Source: Natronosporangium hydrolyticum (GTDB taxonomy: Bacteria; Actinomycetota; Actinomycetes; Mycobacteriales; Micromonosporaceae). From it: a stretch of 64,000 bases of DNA. Where the stretch lies: assembly GCF_016925615.1 (NCBI RefSeq), contig NZ_CP070499.1, positions 4,216,001 through 4,280,000 on the forward strand, written 5' to 3'. Below the pieces are notes generated by a model that saw only the letters and a program-made list of their open reading frames with translations, was not told where the DNA came from and did no database searches. The position numbers and the translations under genes were made by a program. Shown here one piece after another: positions 51,376 to 63,368 of this stretch. The stretch's first letter is position 1, and each line of letters begins with the position of its first letter.

Positions 51376-51671
51376 TCCTCCTCGTCCAGAATCCGGGGCA
51401 CCCGGAAACGGCCCTCAGCCGCGTCCGGCGCCTGCGCGAGCGCTTCGGCCACCGGCAGGCTCGGGGTCACTTCGTCGGGGCGCAACACGTTAGTCAGCGG
51501 CACAGCGTGTGACGTGGGCGGGATCTCCCCGGCGGTGACCTCACCGACCCGGGCGACCGCCTGCAGGATCACGTCGAGTTGACCGGCGAACGTGTCCAGC
51601 TCCTGCTCGGTCACGGCCAGCCGGGCCAACCGCGCCAAGTGCGCCACCTCGTCACGAGAGATGGTTGTCAT
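51372..51671 (-). CDS. gatC: Aspartyl/glutamyl-tRNA(Asn/Gln) amidotransferase subunit C
   Basis: This 99-residue GatC starts at ATG 51671 behind GGGAGGAGAG. It has the family pattern [20 protein letters not shown], then [25 protein letters not shown] and a FRVPRIL end. It stabilises the GatA-GatB complex. Its start lies 20 bp inside the 3' end of the upstream GGDEF-EAL gene, so it may depend in part on translation of that gene, and its stop overlaps gatA. Confidence 0.96.
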   Translation of the reverse strand: MTTISRDEVAHLARLARLAVTEQELDTFAGQLDVILQAVARVGEVTAGEIPPTSHAVPLTNVLRPDEVTPSLPVAEALAQAPDAAEGRFRVPRILDEEE

Positions 51672-53730
51672 GCGGCTTCTCTCCTCCCAGATCGTCGGCC
51701 AGTTTACGGTAGCGCTCCAGCCACGGCAGCAGCTCGTCGGCGGGCATCGGGCGGGCGTAATACCACCCCTGCGCGACGTGGCAGCCGGCGTCGGCGAGCT
51801 GCTGACAGGTCTGCGCGTCCTCCACCCCCTCGGCGACCACCCGCAGCCCGAGCGCCCCGGCCAGCTCGACGATCGACCCGACGATCGCGGCGTCGTCCGC
51901 GTCGTGGGCCATGCCCAGCACAAAGGAACGATCCACCTTGACCTCGGCCAGCGGCAGCCGGCGCAGGTGTTGCAGCGAGGAGTAGCCGGTGCCGAAATCG
52001 TCGAGCGAGATCGCTACCCCGAGCCGGTCCAGCGCTCCGATAGTCGCCAACACTCGCCGCGGATCGGCCATCAGCGCCCCCTCGGTGATCTCCAGCTGCA
52101 GTTGCCGCGGCGGAATGCCGTAACGGCGGAGCTGCCCGGCGATCCGTTCGGCGACATCACCGGTGTGCAGATCTCGGATGCTGACGTTGACCGACGCGCG
52201 GACCGACTCGCCGGCGGCGGCCCACCTCGCCAACTGCGCCACCACCTCGTCGATGATGCGCAGCGTCAACATCCGCATCACCGCGGTGTGCTCCGCCACC
52301 TTGATCAACTGGTCCGGGGGGACCGGCCCGCGGACCGGATGTTGCCAGCGCAGCAGCGCCTCCACCCCCACGATCTCGCCGGTCGCGACCGCCACCTGCG
52401 GCTGGTAATGCATCGTGACGCCGTCGGCTCCGGGCTGCTCCAACGAGGTCCGTAAGTCGGCCAGCAGCGACAACCGCTGCGGGGTGTGGTGATCGCTCTC
52501 GGGGCTGTAGACCGCCACCGGCGCCGCGCGTTGCTTCGCGTCGTACATCGCCACATCCGCGCGCCGCAGCAGTTCGGCGACCTCAGCGCCGTGATCCGGC
52601 CAGACCGCCACCCCAATCGAACCGGAGACATCCAGCGGCAGACCCTCCAGCCGCACCGGCTCGGCGAGCGCGGCGGCGAGCCGGCCGGCGAAGGCCCGGG
52701 CCTCGGCGGCCCCGGACAGCCGCGGCGCCAGCACCGCGAACTCGTCGCCGCCGAGCCGGGCCACCAGGTCACGCGGGCCGACCGTCGCCTGCAGCCTGGC
52801 TCCTACCTCGACCAACAGCTGATCACCGACCTCGTGCCCGAGCGCGTCGTTGACGTTCTTAAATCGGTCGAGATCCACCAGCAGCAGGCCGAACCGGCTC
52901 GCCGGGTCCCCGCGGGCGGCCAGGTCCTTGTGGATCGTGACCTGTTCGGCCGCCGCGCTGGCCAGGGCCGGCCGGTTCGCCAGCCCGGTCAACGGGTCGC
53001 GACGAGTCAACCCGACGAGATCCTCGGCGAGCCGGGCCATCCGGTAGACCGCGTACAGCGGGACCACCACCAACGGCACCAACGCCGGGCTGGCCGCGGC
53101 GGCCGCCACCAAAACCGGGCTGAGCAGCAACAACGCCCCGTAGGTCAATGCTTCCCAGACCATCGTGCGCCGGAGCAGCCGCCAGGCGGACTCACCGAAC
53201 CGCAGCCGGATGGTGAGGGTGACCGAGCCGTACTTGACCGTGAACCAGGCAATGGTCGCGACCACCACGGTCGCCACCTGGCCGACGCTCAGCCCAACCA
53301 GCGGATACGGTCGGGCGCCCCCTAGCTGGAGCACCAACTCGGCGGCACCGAACGCGAGTGCGTACTGCCCGAGGTTGTACAGCCCGCGCCAGACCGCGTG
53401 GCGCATCCGCCACGAGGCCACCACCACCGCGGCCGCCTGCACCGCCAGCGCCGGCCCGAGCCCCCACGCGAGCAGGATCGCGAAGGTGAGGCAGATCGAG
53501 GGGAAGACCGCCAGTGTCTGCCGCCGACCCGGTGGCGTAAAGGGTCGGGCGTCGGCGACCACCGCGATGGTCGCCATCAACCAGAAAGCGACGGGAAGAG
53601 AAGCGCCGGGCAGCTGACTCACCGCCACTCCGATCACCGCCGCGCCCCCGGCGAGGACCGCGCCGACCAGCGCTAAGAAGGGCAGCCGCCGCTCGGTGGG
53701 GATGGTGTTGCGCAGTGCCTCGGACACCAT
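51652..53730 (-). CDS. Membrane-bound GGDEF-EAL protein overlapping gatC
   Basis: This 692-residue protein starts at ATG 53730, preceded by an ideal AGGAGG. About seven hydrophobic helices occupy residues 15-250. GGDEF is intact (LGGDEFA near 325) and EAL is intact (GVEALLRW near 456, DDFGTGYSSL, EGVED). Both cyclase and phosphodiesterase activities are possible. The last 19 bp overlap gatC, coupling a signalling gene to the tRNA amidotransferase genes. Whether that coupling matters for regulation is an inference. Confidence 0.92.
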   Translation of the reverse strand: MVSEALRNTIPTERRLPFLALVGAVLAGGAAVIGVAVSQLPGASLPVAFWLMATIAVVADARPFTPPGRRQTLAVFPSICLTFAILLAWGLGPALAVQAAAVVVASWRMRHAVWRGLYNLGQYALAFGAAELVLQLGGARPYPLVGLSVGQVATVVVATIAWFTVKYGSVTLTIRLRFGESAWRLLRRTMVWEALTYGALLLLSPVLVAAAAASPALVPLVVVPLYAVYRMARLAEDLVGLTRRDPLTGLANRPALASAAAEQVTIHKDLAARGDPASRFGLLLVDLDRFKNVNDALGHEVGDQLLVEVGARLQATVGPRDLVARLGGDEFAVLAPRLSGAAEARAFAGRLAAALAEPVRLEGLPLDVSGSIGVAVWPDHGAEVAELLRRADVAMYDAKQRAAPVAVYSPESDHHTPQRLSLLADLRTSLEQPGADGVTMHYQPQVAVATGEIVGVEALLRWQHPVRGPVPPDQLIKVAEHTAVMRMLTLRIIDEVVAQLARWAAAGESVRASVNVSIRDLHTGDVAERIAGQLRRYGIPPRQLQLEITEGALMADPRRVLATIGALDRLGVAISLDDFGTGYSSLQHLRRLPLAEVKVDRSFVLGMAHDADDAAIVGSIVELAGALGLRVVAEGVEDAQTCQQLADAGCHVAQGWYYARPMPADELLPWLERYRKLADDLGGEKPHDNHLS

Positions 53731-53840
53731 CGAACCTCCTACCGGCGGATGACCCCCACAGTATGACCACACCGACCTTTGCCGCGAATCTGGCATAGCA
53801 GTCAGACTCGGCAAACTGTACAATCGGCGAGGTAGCAGGC

Positions 53841-56430
<2,590 letters not shown>

Positions 56431-56517
56431 CACTGCTCCGTTCGAGTCGCCGTCATCGACCCGGTAAAGGTGCCAGCCGGGTACGACAGCGACGCGTCAA
56501 TCACCGGCAGCCCGCGG

Positions 56518-57519
56518 TCACGGCAACTGTCGGGCGGCGTCGCGAGCCGCGGCAACCGCCGAGCGGGCGAACTCCGGGCTCGCCCCGGCCAGGCCGCACG
56601 CCTGGGTCACCACCACCTGCTCCGGCAGCCGGTCGGGCGCGAACCCCAACCGCCCCCACAGCCGGCGTACCCGGTCGGCCACCTCGCCCGCGGTGGGCGA
56701 CACCGGATTCGACGCGGTCGCCGCCACCTCGGTGGGGACGGCGCCCGCTAGCAGCCCGAGCCCGGCGTCGAGCGCCTCGCCCAACTCGTCGAGGTCCGGC
56801 AACAGGTCGAGGTCGAGGGCCACCCCGACCGCGCCGATCTCTCGCACCAACCCCACCGGCACGTCCGGCGCGCAGCAGTGCAGCACCACCGGAACCCCGA
56901 CCACCTCCACCACCGACCGCAGCGCCTCGATCACGGTGGCCCGCTCCACCGCCGGGAGGGTGCCGAAGCCGCTCTCGGTAGGCACCTGGCCCCCGAGCAC
57001 CGCCGGCAGTGACGCCTCATCGAGCTGCAGCACCAGCCGGGCGCCGGGCACCCGCGCGGTCAGCTCCACCAGATGCGCCCGCAGCCCCTCGGCGAGCGAA
57101 CCGGTCAGGTCCGCCACCGCACCGGGATCGCGCAACATCGGGCCGCCACCACGCAGCTCCAGGTTCGTCGCGAGCGTCCACGGCCCGGCACACTGGATCT
57201 TGACCGGCCCTTGATAGTCGACCGCCTGCTCAGTGAGCGCGTCCAGGTCCCGTTCGCGCAGGTCCGCGATGCGGCGCAGGTCGGTGCCGCCGCGCGCGGC
57301 CACCCGCCAGCGCGCCGCGTACAGCTCGACCGGCAGGTCGACCAACAGCCCGGCGCTGCGCCCCAGCATGTCCGCGCCAGGGCCACGGGCCGGCAGCTCC
57401 GGCAAGTATGGAAACTCGGGCAGCTCGCCAAAGACCAGCTTGACCGCTTCGACGATATCGGTGCCCGGCAGCGACCCGATCCCAGTCGCTGCCCCGGTTG
57501 GCCAGGGGAACTCGCTCAC
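56518..57519 (-). CDS. Cobalamin-independent methionine synthase-like (MetE C-terminal domain) protein
   Basis: This 333-residue protein corresponds only to the C-terminal catalytic barrel of MetE; the usual N-terminal half is absent. It has TGIGSLPGTDIVEAVKLVF at the start and zinc-type ligands in LHCCAPD and TQACGLAG. Short MetE-like proteins of this kind are common in Actinobacteria and archaea and may use a corrinoid or other methyl donor in place of folate, so the exact reaction is open. The GTG at 57519 is the first good start. It sits in the stable block between ligA and mnmA. Confidence 0.85.
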   Translation of the reverse strand: MSEFPWPTGAATGIGSLPGTDIVEAVKLVFGELPEFPYLPELPARGPGADMLGRSAGLLVDLPVELYAARWRVAARGGTDLRRIADLRERDLDALTEQAVDYQGPVKIQCAGPWTLATNLELRGGGPMLRDPGAVADLTGSLAEGLRAHLVELTARVPGARLVLQLDEASLPAVLGGQVPTESGFGTLPAVERATVIEALRSVVEVVGVPVVLHCCAPDVPVGLVREIGAVGVALDLDLLPDLDELGEALDAGLGLLAGAVPTEVAATASNPVSPTAGEVADRVRRLWGRLGFAPDRLPEQVVVTQACGLAGASPEFARSAVAAARDAARQLP

Positions 57520-57601
57520 GCTCCCTTACGCTACCGCGCCCCGCGAAGCTCCGCCCTGGTTCAGCGATTCCGTTTCGGCGCAGCGACCGCCCGGACGACA
57601 G

Positions 57602-58120
57602 TCAGTAGTCGATCCGGGACGGATCGGCACGCCAAGCGTGAAACGGCGCCGTGGCATCGCCGACGACGACCCGCTCGACCGGCACCGGCCACTGCTCCCG
57701 CGGCGTGTCGAAGAGCCGGTAGAACGCCCGGTCGTCGAAGCCGCTGGCGGCGGCGTCGTGGCGGTCGGCGGCGTAGACGATCCGGTCCAGGTGCGCCCAC
57801 AACGCCGCGCCGAGGCACATCGGGCAGGGCTCGCAGGAACTCACCAGCACGCAGCCGTCGAGCCGGAAGTCGCCGAGCCGGCGGCAGGCGTCCCGAATCG
57901 CCACCACCTCGGCGTGCGCGGTCGGATCGTTGTCGGCAGTGACCCGGTTGACCCCCCGACCGAGCACCTGCTCCCCCTGGACCACCAGGGCGGCGAAGGG
58001 CCCACCCCCGGCGGCGACGTTGGCGACCGCGTCCGAGACAGCTTCAGCGAGCCAATGGGCGTGGCGGGGGTCCGCAACCGAGATCGGCACCGGAGAACCG
58101 TAGCCCGCGTGATCGCCCAC
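57602..58120 (-). CDS. CDA-fold nucleoside/base deaminase (guanine deaminase-like)
   Basis: This 172-residue zinc deaminase has H69-A-E71 (TAHAEVVAIRDA) and PCxxC C99/C102 (SSCEPCPMCLGA), the complete catalytic zinc site, followed by IVYAADRHDAAASGFDD. The length and the DDxxFYRLF-type tail resemble bacterial GuaD-type guanine deaminases more than TadA. GTG 58120 is used here; GTG 58090 is an alternative start. It lies 42 bp past the stop of the ATPase gene. Confidence 0.85.
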   Translation of the reverse strand: MGDHAGYGSPVPISVADPRHAHWLAEAVSDAVANVAAGGGPFAALVVQGEQVLGRGVNRVTADNDPTAHAEVVAIRDACRRLGDFRLDGCVLVSSCEPCPMCLGAALWAHLDRIVYAADRHDAAASGFDDRAFYRLFDTPREQWPVPVERVVVGDATAPFHAWRADPSRIDY

Positions 58121-58162
58121 TCGCCACCGGCCGCGGACCGCGGCGATCAGGACCCGTTCGCC

Positions 58163-59551
58163 TCAGCCCGCCACCGGTGGGAAGATCTCGGCCGCGGTCA
58201 CGGCCAGAACCTCCGGGTCGGCATGGGTGACCTCATGCCGGGCGGCCACCGCATAACGGAGTTCCGCGCCGGCCGGAACCAGCCGGGCCGCCTTCCTTGC
58301 CAGCCTCGCCTGGATCCGGGCTGCGTTGCCGCTCTTCGCCCACTTCGCTTCACCGACCAGGAACGGCTCGCGACTCCGGCCCCGCAGCACCACCGCGTCG
58401 ATCTCGTCCTGCCCGTCGGCGGTCCACCAGGGTCCCACCGCCACCACCTGCGGATCGAGTTCACCGGCACGGTGGCGAAGGTGATCCCGGAACGCCTCCT
58501 CCCACGGCAGCCCCAGGTGGTCGTCGAGGCTAGCCGTGATCGCTCGCAAGATAGTGTCGCCGAGCCCGCGCTCGATCTCGGTCCGGTATCGGCTGAGCAC
58601 CCGCAGATGGAACGAGAGGAAGTTGTCAGCGATCCGGTAGAGCTTGCGGCGAGTGTTTCTGCCAGCCTCGGTGACTGGCTCAACCCGCTCAACCAGTCGC
58701 AGGGTAATCAAATCGCGGAGGGTACGGGTCGGGTCGACGCCCACCGCATCCGCGATCTCGTGATGTCGGGTGCGCCCGGCGGCGATCGCGTGCAGCACCG
58801 GGTGCGGATGGGCACCGCCAGCCTCGGCAGCAAGGACAAAGTCGCCCTCGACGAGCATCCTGGCATCGGGGCGGACCGCCAACCGGCGCAGATTTTCCGG
58901 CACGGAACGCTGCTGGTCCCACCACGAGAGGTAGAGCGGCATGCCCCCGACGATGCCGTAGACCACCGCGAGGTCGGCGGGGGTCAGTTCGGGCAGCAGC
59001 TGGCTCACCTCGAACGGCCGGAATGGGTGTAGGTGGAGGGAGAGATCGAAGCGCCCATAGAGCGGAGCACGATACTCCTGAATCGCCTGCATCGTCCGCA
59101 CCGCTGAACCGCAGAGCAGCAGACGGAGCCGAGTCCACTCACCGGAACGATCAAGGAAGGCACGTAGCACCCCGGGCAGCTCCGGTGATGTCGTGACCAA
59201 CTCGGGAAACTCATCCAACACCAGCATCACGGGCTCATCACGGGCCAACTCCCCAAGGTGGTAGAGCGCCTCGTCCCAGGTCCGCAGCGGATTGCCAGAA
59301 AGATCCCGTACCCCGGCCGGCAGCGAGGCCGTAAGGTGCCGAGACAATTCCGCGAGTTCGCCGTCGCGCGGCCGACCTGCTCCGGTGTGAAACACCACAC
59401 GGCCGGCGCTGGCACGCTCCGCGAAGTGGCGCAACAGGGATGTTTTGCCCACCCGGCGCCGACCCCACACCAGGGCGGCGCGAGGGGAAGGACCCTCCCA
59501 CCACTGCGTCAACTCAGCTAACTCGGATTCTCTCCCGACGAACCCTTCCAC
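58163..59551 (-). CDS. AAA ATPase of the archaeal-ATPase/DUF234 family
   Basis: This 462-residue protein has Walker A GRRRVGKTS (30-38), Walker B VLDEFPEL (about 114), and a sensor region LLLCGSAVRTM. A winged-helix domain follows (about 245-320), then a C-terminal DUF234 domain with a PD-(D/E)xK nuclease-like pattern (DEIDAVVLRG ... FLVGEAKWAKSG). These orphan ATPases occur sporadically in bacteria and archaea, often as mobile or selfish-looking single genes; no function is established. GTG 59551 is preceded by GAAGGA. It interrupts an otherwise housekeeping block and has a perfect palindrome directly upstream. Confidence 0.85.
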   Translation of the reverse strand: MEGFVGRESELAELTQWWEGPSPRAALVWGRRRVGKTSLLRHFAERASAGRVVFHTGAGRPRDGELAELSRHLTASLPAGVRDLSGNPLRTWDEALYHLGELARDEPVMLVLDEFPELVTTSPELPGVLRAFLDRSGEWTRLRLLLCGSAVRTMQAIQEYRAPLYGRFDLSLHLHPFRPFEVSQLLPELTPADLAVVYGIVGGMPLYLSWWDQQRSVPENLRRLAVRPDARMLVEGDFVLAAEAGGAHPHPVLHAIAAGRTRHHEIADAVGVDPTRTLRDLITLRLVERVEPVTEAGRNTRRKLYRIADNFLSFHLRVLSRYRTEIERGLGDTILRAITASLDDHLGLPWEEAFRDHLRHRAGELDPQVVAVGPWWTADGQDEIDAVVLRGRSREPFLVGEAKWAKSGNAARIQARLARKAARLVPAGAELRYAVAARHEVTHADPEVLAVTAAEIFPPVAG

Positions 59552-59574
59552 TCCTTCAGTATTGTCCTCTCAAA

Positions 59575-59615
59575 TGTCGCCGACAAGGATGTCGGCGACA
59601 TCCTTGTCGGCGACA
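59575..59615. repeat. Perfect 18-bp palindrome upstream of the DUF234 ATPase gene
   Basis: Arms 59575-59592 and 59598-59615 are exact reverse complements around a CGGCG centre. GTCGCCGAC/GTCGGCGAC units recur inside. It lies 24 bp upstream of the ATPase start and 70 bp downstream of the mnmA stop, so it could be an operator for the ATPase gene, an insertion scar or a terminator for mnmA. Confidence 0.8.
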
Positions 59616-59685
59616 GATCCGTCGACGACGTCCTCGTATGGCGGGACACCGACCGGATGGTGGCGCCGGGGGCGGGGCCGGAAGG

Positions 59686-60765
59686 TCAGCGGGCCTCGGT
59701 GATGGTGGCGGATCCGAGCACAATGTCACCGTCCGAATCCTGCCGGTAAGCCACCACGGCTTGGCCCGGGGCGATGCCCTGGGCGGGGCTCCGCAGCTGC
59801 GCGGTGAACTGATCACCGGCCAGCGTGACCACCGCCGGCACCGGGCTGCCGTGGGCGCGGAGCTGCACTTCACACTCGACCGGCCCAGCGGGCGGCGGCG
59901 AGCCGGTCCAGACCGGGCGTTCGGCGTGCACCGTCCGGACCGCCAGCGCCTCGGCCGGGCCAACGGTCACGGTGTTACTTACCGGCGTGATCGACAGCAC
60001 GTAACGCGGTCGACCATCCGGGGCGGGCCGCTCCAGCCCGAGCCCGCGTCGCTGACCCACCGTGTACGCGTAGGCCCCGCTGTGCTCGCCCAGCACCTCG
60101 CCGGTCTCCGCATCGACGATCTCGCCCGGTTCGTCACCCAGCCGCTGCGCCAGGAAACCACGGGTGTCGCCGTCGGCGATGAAGCAGATGTCATGCGAGT
60201 CAGGCTTCTCCGCCACCGCCAGGCCACGCTGAGCCGCCTCCGCCCGCACCTGCGCCTTGGTCAGCTCACCCAACGGGAAGATCGACCGGTCGAGCTGCGC
60301 CCGGGTCAACACCGCCAGCACGTACGACTGGTCCTTCGCCGCATCGACACTACGGCGCAGTAGCCCGTCGGCGCCTAGTCGGGCATGGTGGCCGGTGACC
60401 ACCGCGTCGAACCCGAGCGCGACCGCGCGGTCCAGCACCGCCTCAAACTTGATCTTCTCGTTGCAGCGCAGGCACGGGTTCGGGGTCCGGCCGGCGGCGT
60501 ACTCAGCGACGAAATCCTCGATCACGTCGGTGTGGAAACGCTCGGCCATATCCCAGACGTAGAACGGGATACCGATGACATCGGCGGCCCGGCGGGCGTC
60601 ACGGGAATCCTCGATCGTGCAGCAGCCGCGGGCGCCGCTGCGATAGGTCTGCGGGTTGCGGGACAGCGCCAGGTGCACGCCGGTCACGTCATACCCGGCC
60701 GCCACGGCTCGGGCCGCCGCCACCGCCGAGTCGACTCCCCCGGACATCGCCGCCAGCACTCGCAC
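59686..60765 (-). CDS. mnmA: tRNA-specific 2-thiouridylase
   Basis: This 359-residue MnmA starts at GTG 60765 behind AGGGTAGGG; the open frame extends further back without support. It has PP-loop SGGVDS (8-13), catalytic Cys98 in NPCLRC (with Cys101) and the second active cysteine Cys194 ([10 protein letters not shown]). It puts sulfur on U34 of Lys, Glu and Gln tRNAs, using sulfur from a cysteine desulfurase, which is encoded 28 bp upstream. Full length and intact. Confidence 0.96.
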   Translation of the reverse strand: MRVLAAMSGGVDSAVAAARAVAAGYDVTGVHLALSRNPQTYRSGARGCCTIEDSRDARRAADVIGIPFYVWDMAERFHTDVIEDFVAEYAAGRTPNPCLRCNEKIKFEAVLDRAVALGFDAVVTGHHARLGADGLLRRSVDAAKDQSYVLAVLTRAQLDRSIFPLGELTKAQVRAEAAQRGLAVAEKPDSHDICFIADGDTRGFLAQRLGDEPGEIVDAETGEVLGEHSGAYAYTVGQRRGLGLERPAPDGRPRYVLSITPVSNTVTVGPAEALAVRTVHAERPVWTGSPPPAGPVECEVQLRAHGSPVPAVVTLAGDQFTAQLRSPAQGIAPGQAVVAYRQDSDGDIVLGSATITEAR

Positions 60766-60793
60766 GGGCCCTACCCTACCGCGCCGGCGTAGC

Positions 60794-61954
60794 TCAGCCA
60801 GCGGCCCGCCGCGCCCGCTCCACCGCCGCCGGCAGCGCCGCCACCAGCGCGTCAACCTCTTCGGTTACGGAAGTGTGCCCGAGCGTAAACCGCAGTGACG
60901 AGCGCGCCACCGGCTCGTCGGCGCCCATCGCCAGCAGCACGTGGGACGGCTGGGCCACCCCGGCCGAACAGGCCGACCCGGTGGAACACGCAACCCCCTG
61001 CGCGTCCAGCAGCAACAACAGCGCGTCGCCCTCGCACCCAGGGAAAGAGAAATGGGCGTTACCGGGCAGCCGATGCACCGGGTCACCGTTATAGACCGCC
61101 TCCGGCACCGCCGCCCGTACCTTGCTGACCAACTCGTCCCGCAACGTGGCCAACCGCGCGGCGTGCTCCTGCTGGCCCTTCACCACCATCTCCACGGCCA
61201 CCGCGAACGCCGCCACACCGGCGACGTCGAGGGTGCCGGAGCGGACATCGCGCTCCTGCCCGCCCCCGTGCAGCAGCGGCGTGCAAGGCACGTCCCGCGC
61301 CAGCAACAGCGCACCCACACCGACCGGCCCGCCCAGCTTGTGGCCGGTGACGGTCAGCGCGGCGACACCGGCGGCCGCGAAGTCGACCGGCACCTGCCCG
61401 ACGGCCTGAATGGCATCAGTGTGCAGCGGAATCCCGTGCTCGGTGGCGACCTGCGCCAACTCCGCCACCGGTTGCACCGTGCCCACTTCGTTGTTGGCCC
61501 ACATGGTGCTGATCAGCGCCACCTCACCCTGGTGATCGGCGCAGAACTCCGCCAGCAGGTCCGGATCCACCCGGCCACGGGAGTCCACCGGCAGCCAGTG
61601 CACCGCTGCCGCCTCGTGCTCGGCCAGCCAGGCGACCGCGTCGTGCACCGCGTGGTGCTCGATCTGGCTCGCGACCACCAGCGAACGGTCCGAGGAAGCC
61701 GCCCGGCGCGCCCAGAAAATACCCTTCACCGCGAGGTTGTCGCTCTCGGTACCCCCACCGGTGAAGATCACCTCCGAGGGTCGAGCCCCCAACGCGGCGG
61801 CGATCCGCTCCCGCGACTCCTCCACCCGGCGCCGGGCACCCCGACCGGCGGCGTGCAGCGACGACGGGTTACCCAGCTCACGGGCGGTGGCCACGTACGT
61901 CTCCAGCGCCTCGGGCAGCATCGGCGTCGTGGCGGCGTGGTCAAGGTAGGCCAT
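60794..61954 (-). CDS. Cysteine desulfurase (IscS/NifS family), sulfur donor for MnmA
   Basis: This 386-residue class-V aminotransferase-fold enzyme has PLP-binding Lys206 (VTGHKLGGP), His100-His101 (IEHHAVHD) and active-site Cys329 in STGSACSAG (short-loop, IscS/NifS type). It makes a persulfide from cysteine. Direct coupling to mnmA (28-bp gap, same strand) points to tRNA thiolation as its main duty. ATG 61954 begins [12 protein letters not shown], standard for the family. Confidence 0.95.
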   Translation of the reverse strand: MAYLDHAATTPMLPEALETYVATARELGNPSSLHAAGRGARRRVEESRERIAAALGARPSEVIFTGGGTESDNLAVKGIFWARRAASSDRSLVVASQIEHHAVHDAVAWLAEHEAAAVHWLPVDSRGRVDPDLLAEFCADHQGEVALISTMWANNEVGTVQPVAELAQVATEHGIPLHTDAIQAVGQVPVDFAAAGVAALTVTGHKLGGPVGVGALLLARDVPCTPLLHGGGQERDVRSGTLDVAGVAAFAVAVEMVVKGQQEHAARLATLRDELVSKVRAAVPEAVYNGDPVHRLPGNAHFSFPGCEGDALLLLLDAQGVACSTGSACSAGVAQPSHVLLAMGADEPVARSSLRFTLGHTSVTEEVDALVAALPAAVERARRAAG

Positions 61955-62337
61955 TCTGCCTAGCGTAGTCCGGGGTAACGGCCGAGTCAGTTACGCGCTG
62001 CCGCAGAGCCGACAGAGCGGACAAGAAGTGAAAACCCACCAGACCGCCATTAGTGATCATAGAGCTTGAGTCGCCACAACCCGAGCCGAACTCGGAACCT
62101 GCACCGGGCCGAGTGCCACGACCCATCCTCCGGACCGGCGCTGACCGGATCCGGGCAGCGGAGCGCCGCACCCGAGGCGGTCTATCAAGCGGCGTCGGGC
62201 TATAGTGTACGAACTTTAGGCCAAGATGGAGTGACGACTCGAAGTATCGAACCTCGATCGAAACATCTAAAGTTTGCTTAGCTGGCAGCTATCCGTTACC
62301 TTCAGTGAGTCCCCCAACCCCATCAATGGAGGCACTC
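61955..62337. other. Gene-free interval at the boundary with the accessory cassette
   Basis: This 383-bp gap shows a clear rise in AT content towards its right end and no supported gene. TATAGT (62201-62206) is a good -10-like hexamer for the plus-strand cassette. AACTTTAG (62212-62219) and CTAAAGTT (62267-62274) form an 8-bp inverted repeat around a TCGAA-rich segment, a possible operator or RNA hairpin in the leader. Confidence 0.5.
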
Positions 62338-62732
62338 GTGACTAACCCGCCAGAAGCCCCCCCGGTCGCAAGCTGAGTAACGCGCGTAGAGCAGGTGTAG
62401 TCGCGCTGATGTCAGCCGTCCTGGCAGCCTCGAGTCTGGCAGTGATCACTCCAGCGTCCGCAGCCAGCAGCGAGCCCGAGGATCAGTCGATCTTCTCGTG
62501 CACCTGGGTCACCGGCCGAGACGGTAGCAACCATCGGCAGTACACCACAAACAACGTTCCGAGCGCATGGCCGTGCAGCGAGATCGGCGCCCGGCATTTC
62601 TACTACACCGACAGCGGATACTCCGCGTGGACACCATGGGTGGTCGCCAGCGGGATCAGCCCGACCACCCCGACCACGGTGTATTCCCCAACCGTCGCCT
62701 ACTACTCAAGAGGTTCCGGTTATGGAAACTGA
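62338..62732 (+). CDS. Small secreted protein, reading frame broken at a C7 tract
   Basis: GTG 62338 has an excellent TGGAGG site 5 bp upstream and begins MTNPPEAPP, but as written it stops after 12 codons. Immediately after a run of seven C (62357-62363) the frame shifted by one is open to 62732 and encodes GRKLSNARRAGVVALMSAVL, a typical signal peptide, then a mature part of about 85 residues (SSEPEDQSIFSCTWVTG to SRGSGYGN). Eight C would join both parts into a 131-residue secreted protein. So this is a sequencing error, a slippage-controlled gene or a fresh pseudogene. The mature part is rich in Tyr, Ser and Thr with two cysteines; no family recognised. Confidence 0.65.
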
Positions 62733-62744
62733 GAGCAGGATCCA

Positions 62745-63368
62745 GTGAGGATCCGTACATCCTTGGTAGCCGTCGCAGTCGCGGCGGCTACCGCCGCATG
62801 CTCCGGTGATGACGCTGGAACCGGCGAAGACGACAGTCGCTTCGCGACCACCATCGAAAACGCGCTCGAACGCGCGCGTGAGCTGGGCGCCTCGGACGTA
62901 CAGATCGAGCTCCTGGAAGAAGCACAGCGCGCCGGCGAGGTCTCATTCGAGGTCTACAACGAAGCCATTGAACGTTCCCTCCGCTGTCTCCGGGAACAGG
63001 GGTTCGAACCGGATGAAGGCTACGTCACCCACAATCAGGGATACCCATTTCGGCTCTATGGTGTACCCACCGAGGCGGAGGACGCAGACGCTGTGGAGTT
63101 CGCGCCAGGCGCCACTGTGCACCGCTGTGTCGCCGACCACAGTCACTGGATCGAGGTCGCATACCAGAACCAGCCGTCTTCGGTCGAGGCTGCTGAGTCC
63201 CATCAGCGGGCAGTCTACGAGCCCCACCGGGACGCAATAGTCGCTTGTGCACTGGAGGAGGGTATCGACATCGATCCAGACGGCGACATCCTCGAGATAG
63301 TCGGCCGCAGCATAGCCGCTTACAACGAGGGTGAGACCGAGGTCTACTGTACCGACGGGATTAGCTAG
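62745..63368 (+). CDS. Predicted lipoprotein of unknown function
   Basis: This 207-residue protein starts at GTG 62745 (GCAGGA upstream) with a signal peptide ending in the lipobox ATAAC (Cys19), then an acidic mature domain with four further cysteines (LRCLREQG, HRCVADH, VACALEEG, VYCTDG). It has no domain I recognise. It lies 12 bp after the small secreted protein, and its stop overlaps the next start by one base (TAGTG), so the three genes form one operon. A partner or immunity role for the secreted protein is possible but speculative. Confidence 0.75.
   Translation: MRIRTSLVAVAVAAATAACSGDDAGTGEDDSRFATTIENALERARELGASDVQIELLEEAQRAGEVSFEVYNEAIERSLRCLREQGFEPDEGYVTHNQGYPFRLYGVPTEAEDADAVEFAPGATVHRCVADHSHWIEVAYQNQPSSVEAAESHQRAVYEPHRDAIVACALEEGIDIDPDGDILEIVGRSIAAYNEGETEVYCTDGIS

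Noticed and set aside
62409-62732. ATG 62409 as the true start of the small secreted protein
   Set aside because: It would cut the signal peptide in the middle of its basic-hydrophobic transition and has no ribosome site; the GTG at 62338 with a restored frame fits better.
62998-63012. GGTTCGAACC resembling a tRNA T-arm
   Set aside because: It lies within the lipoprotein coding frame and no acceptor or anticodon stem surrounds it; no tRNA was found in the window.
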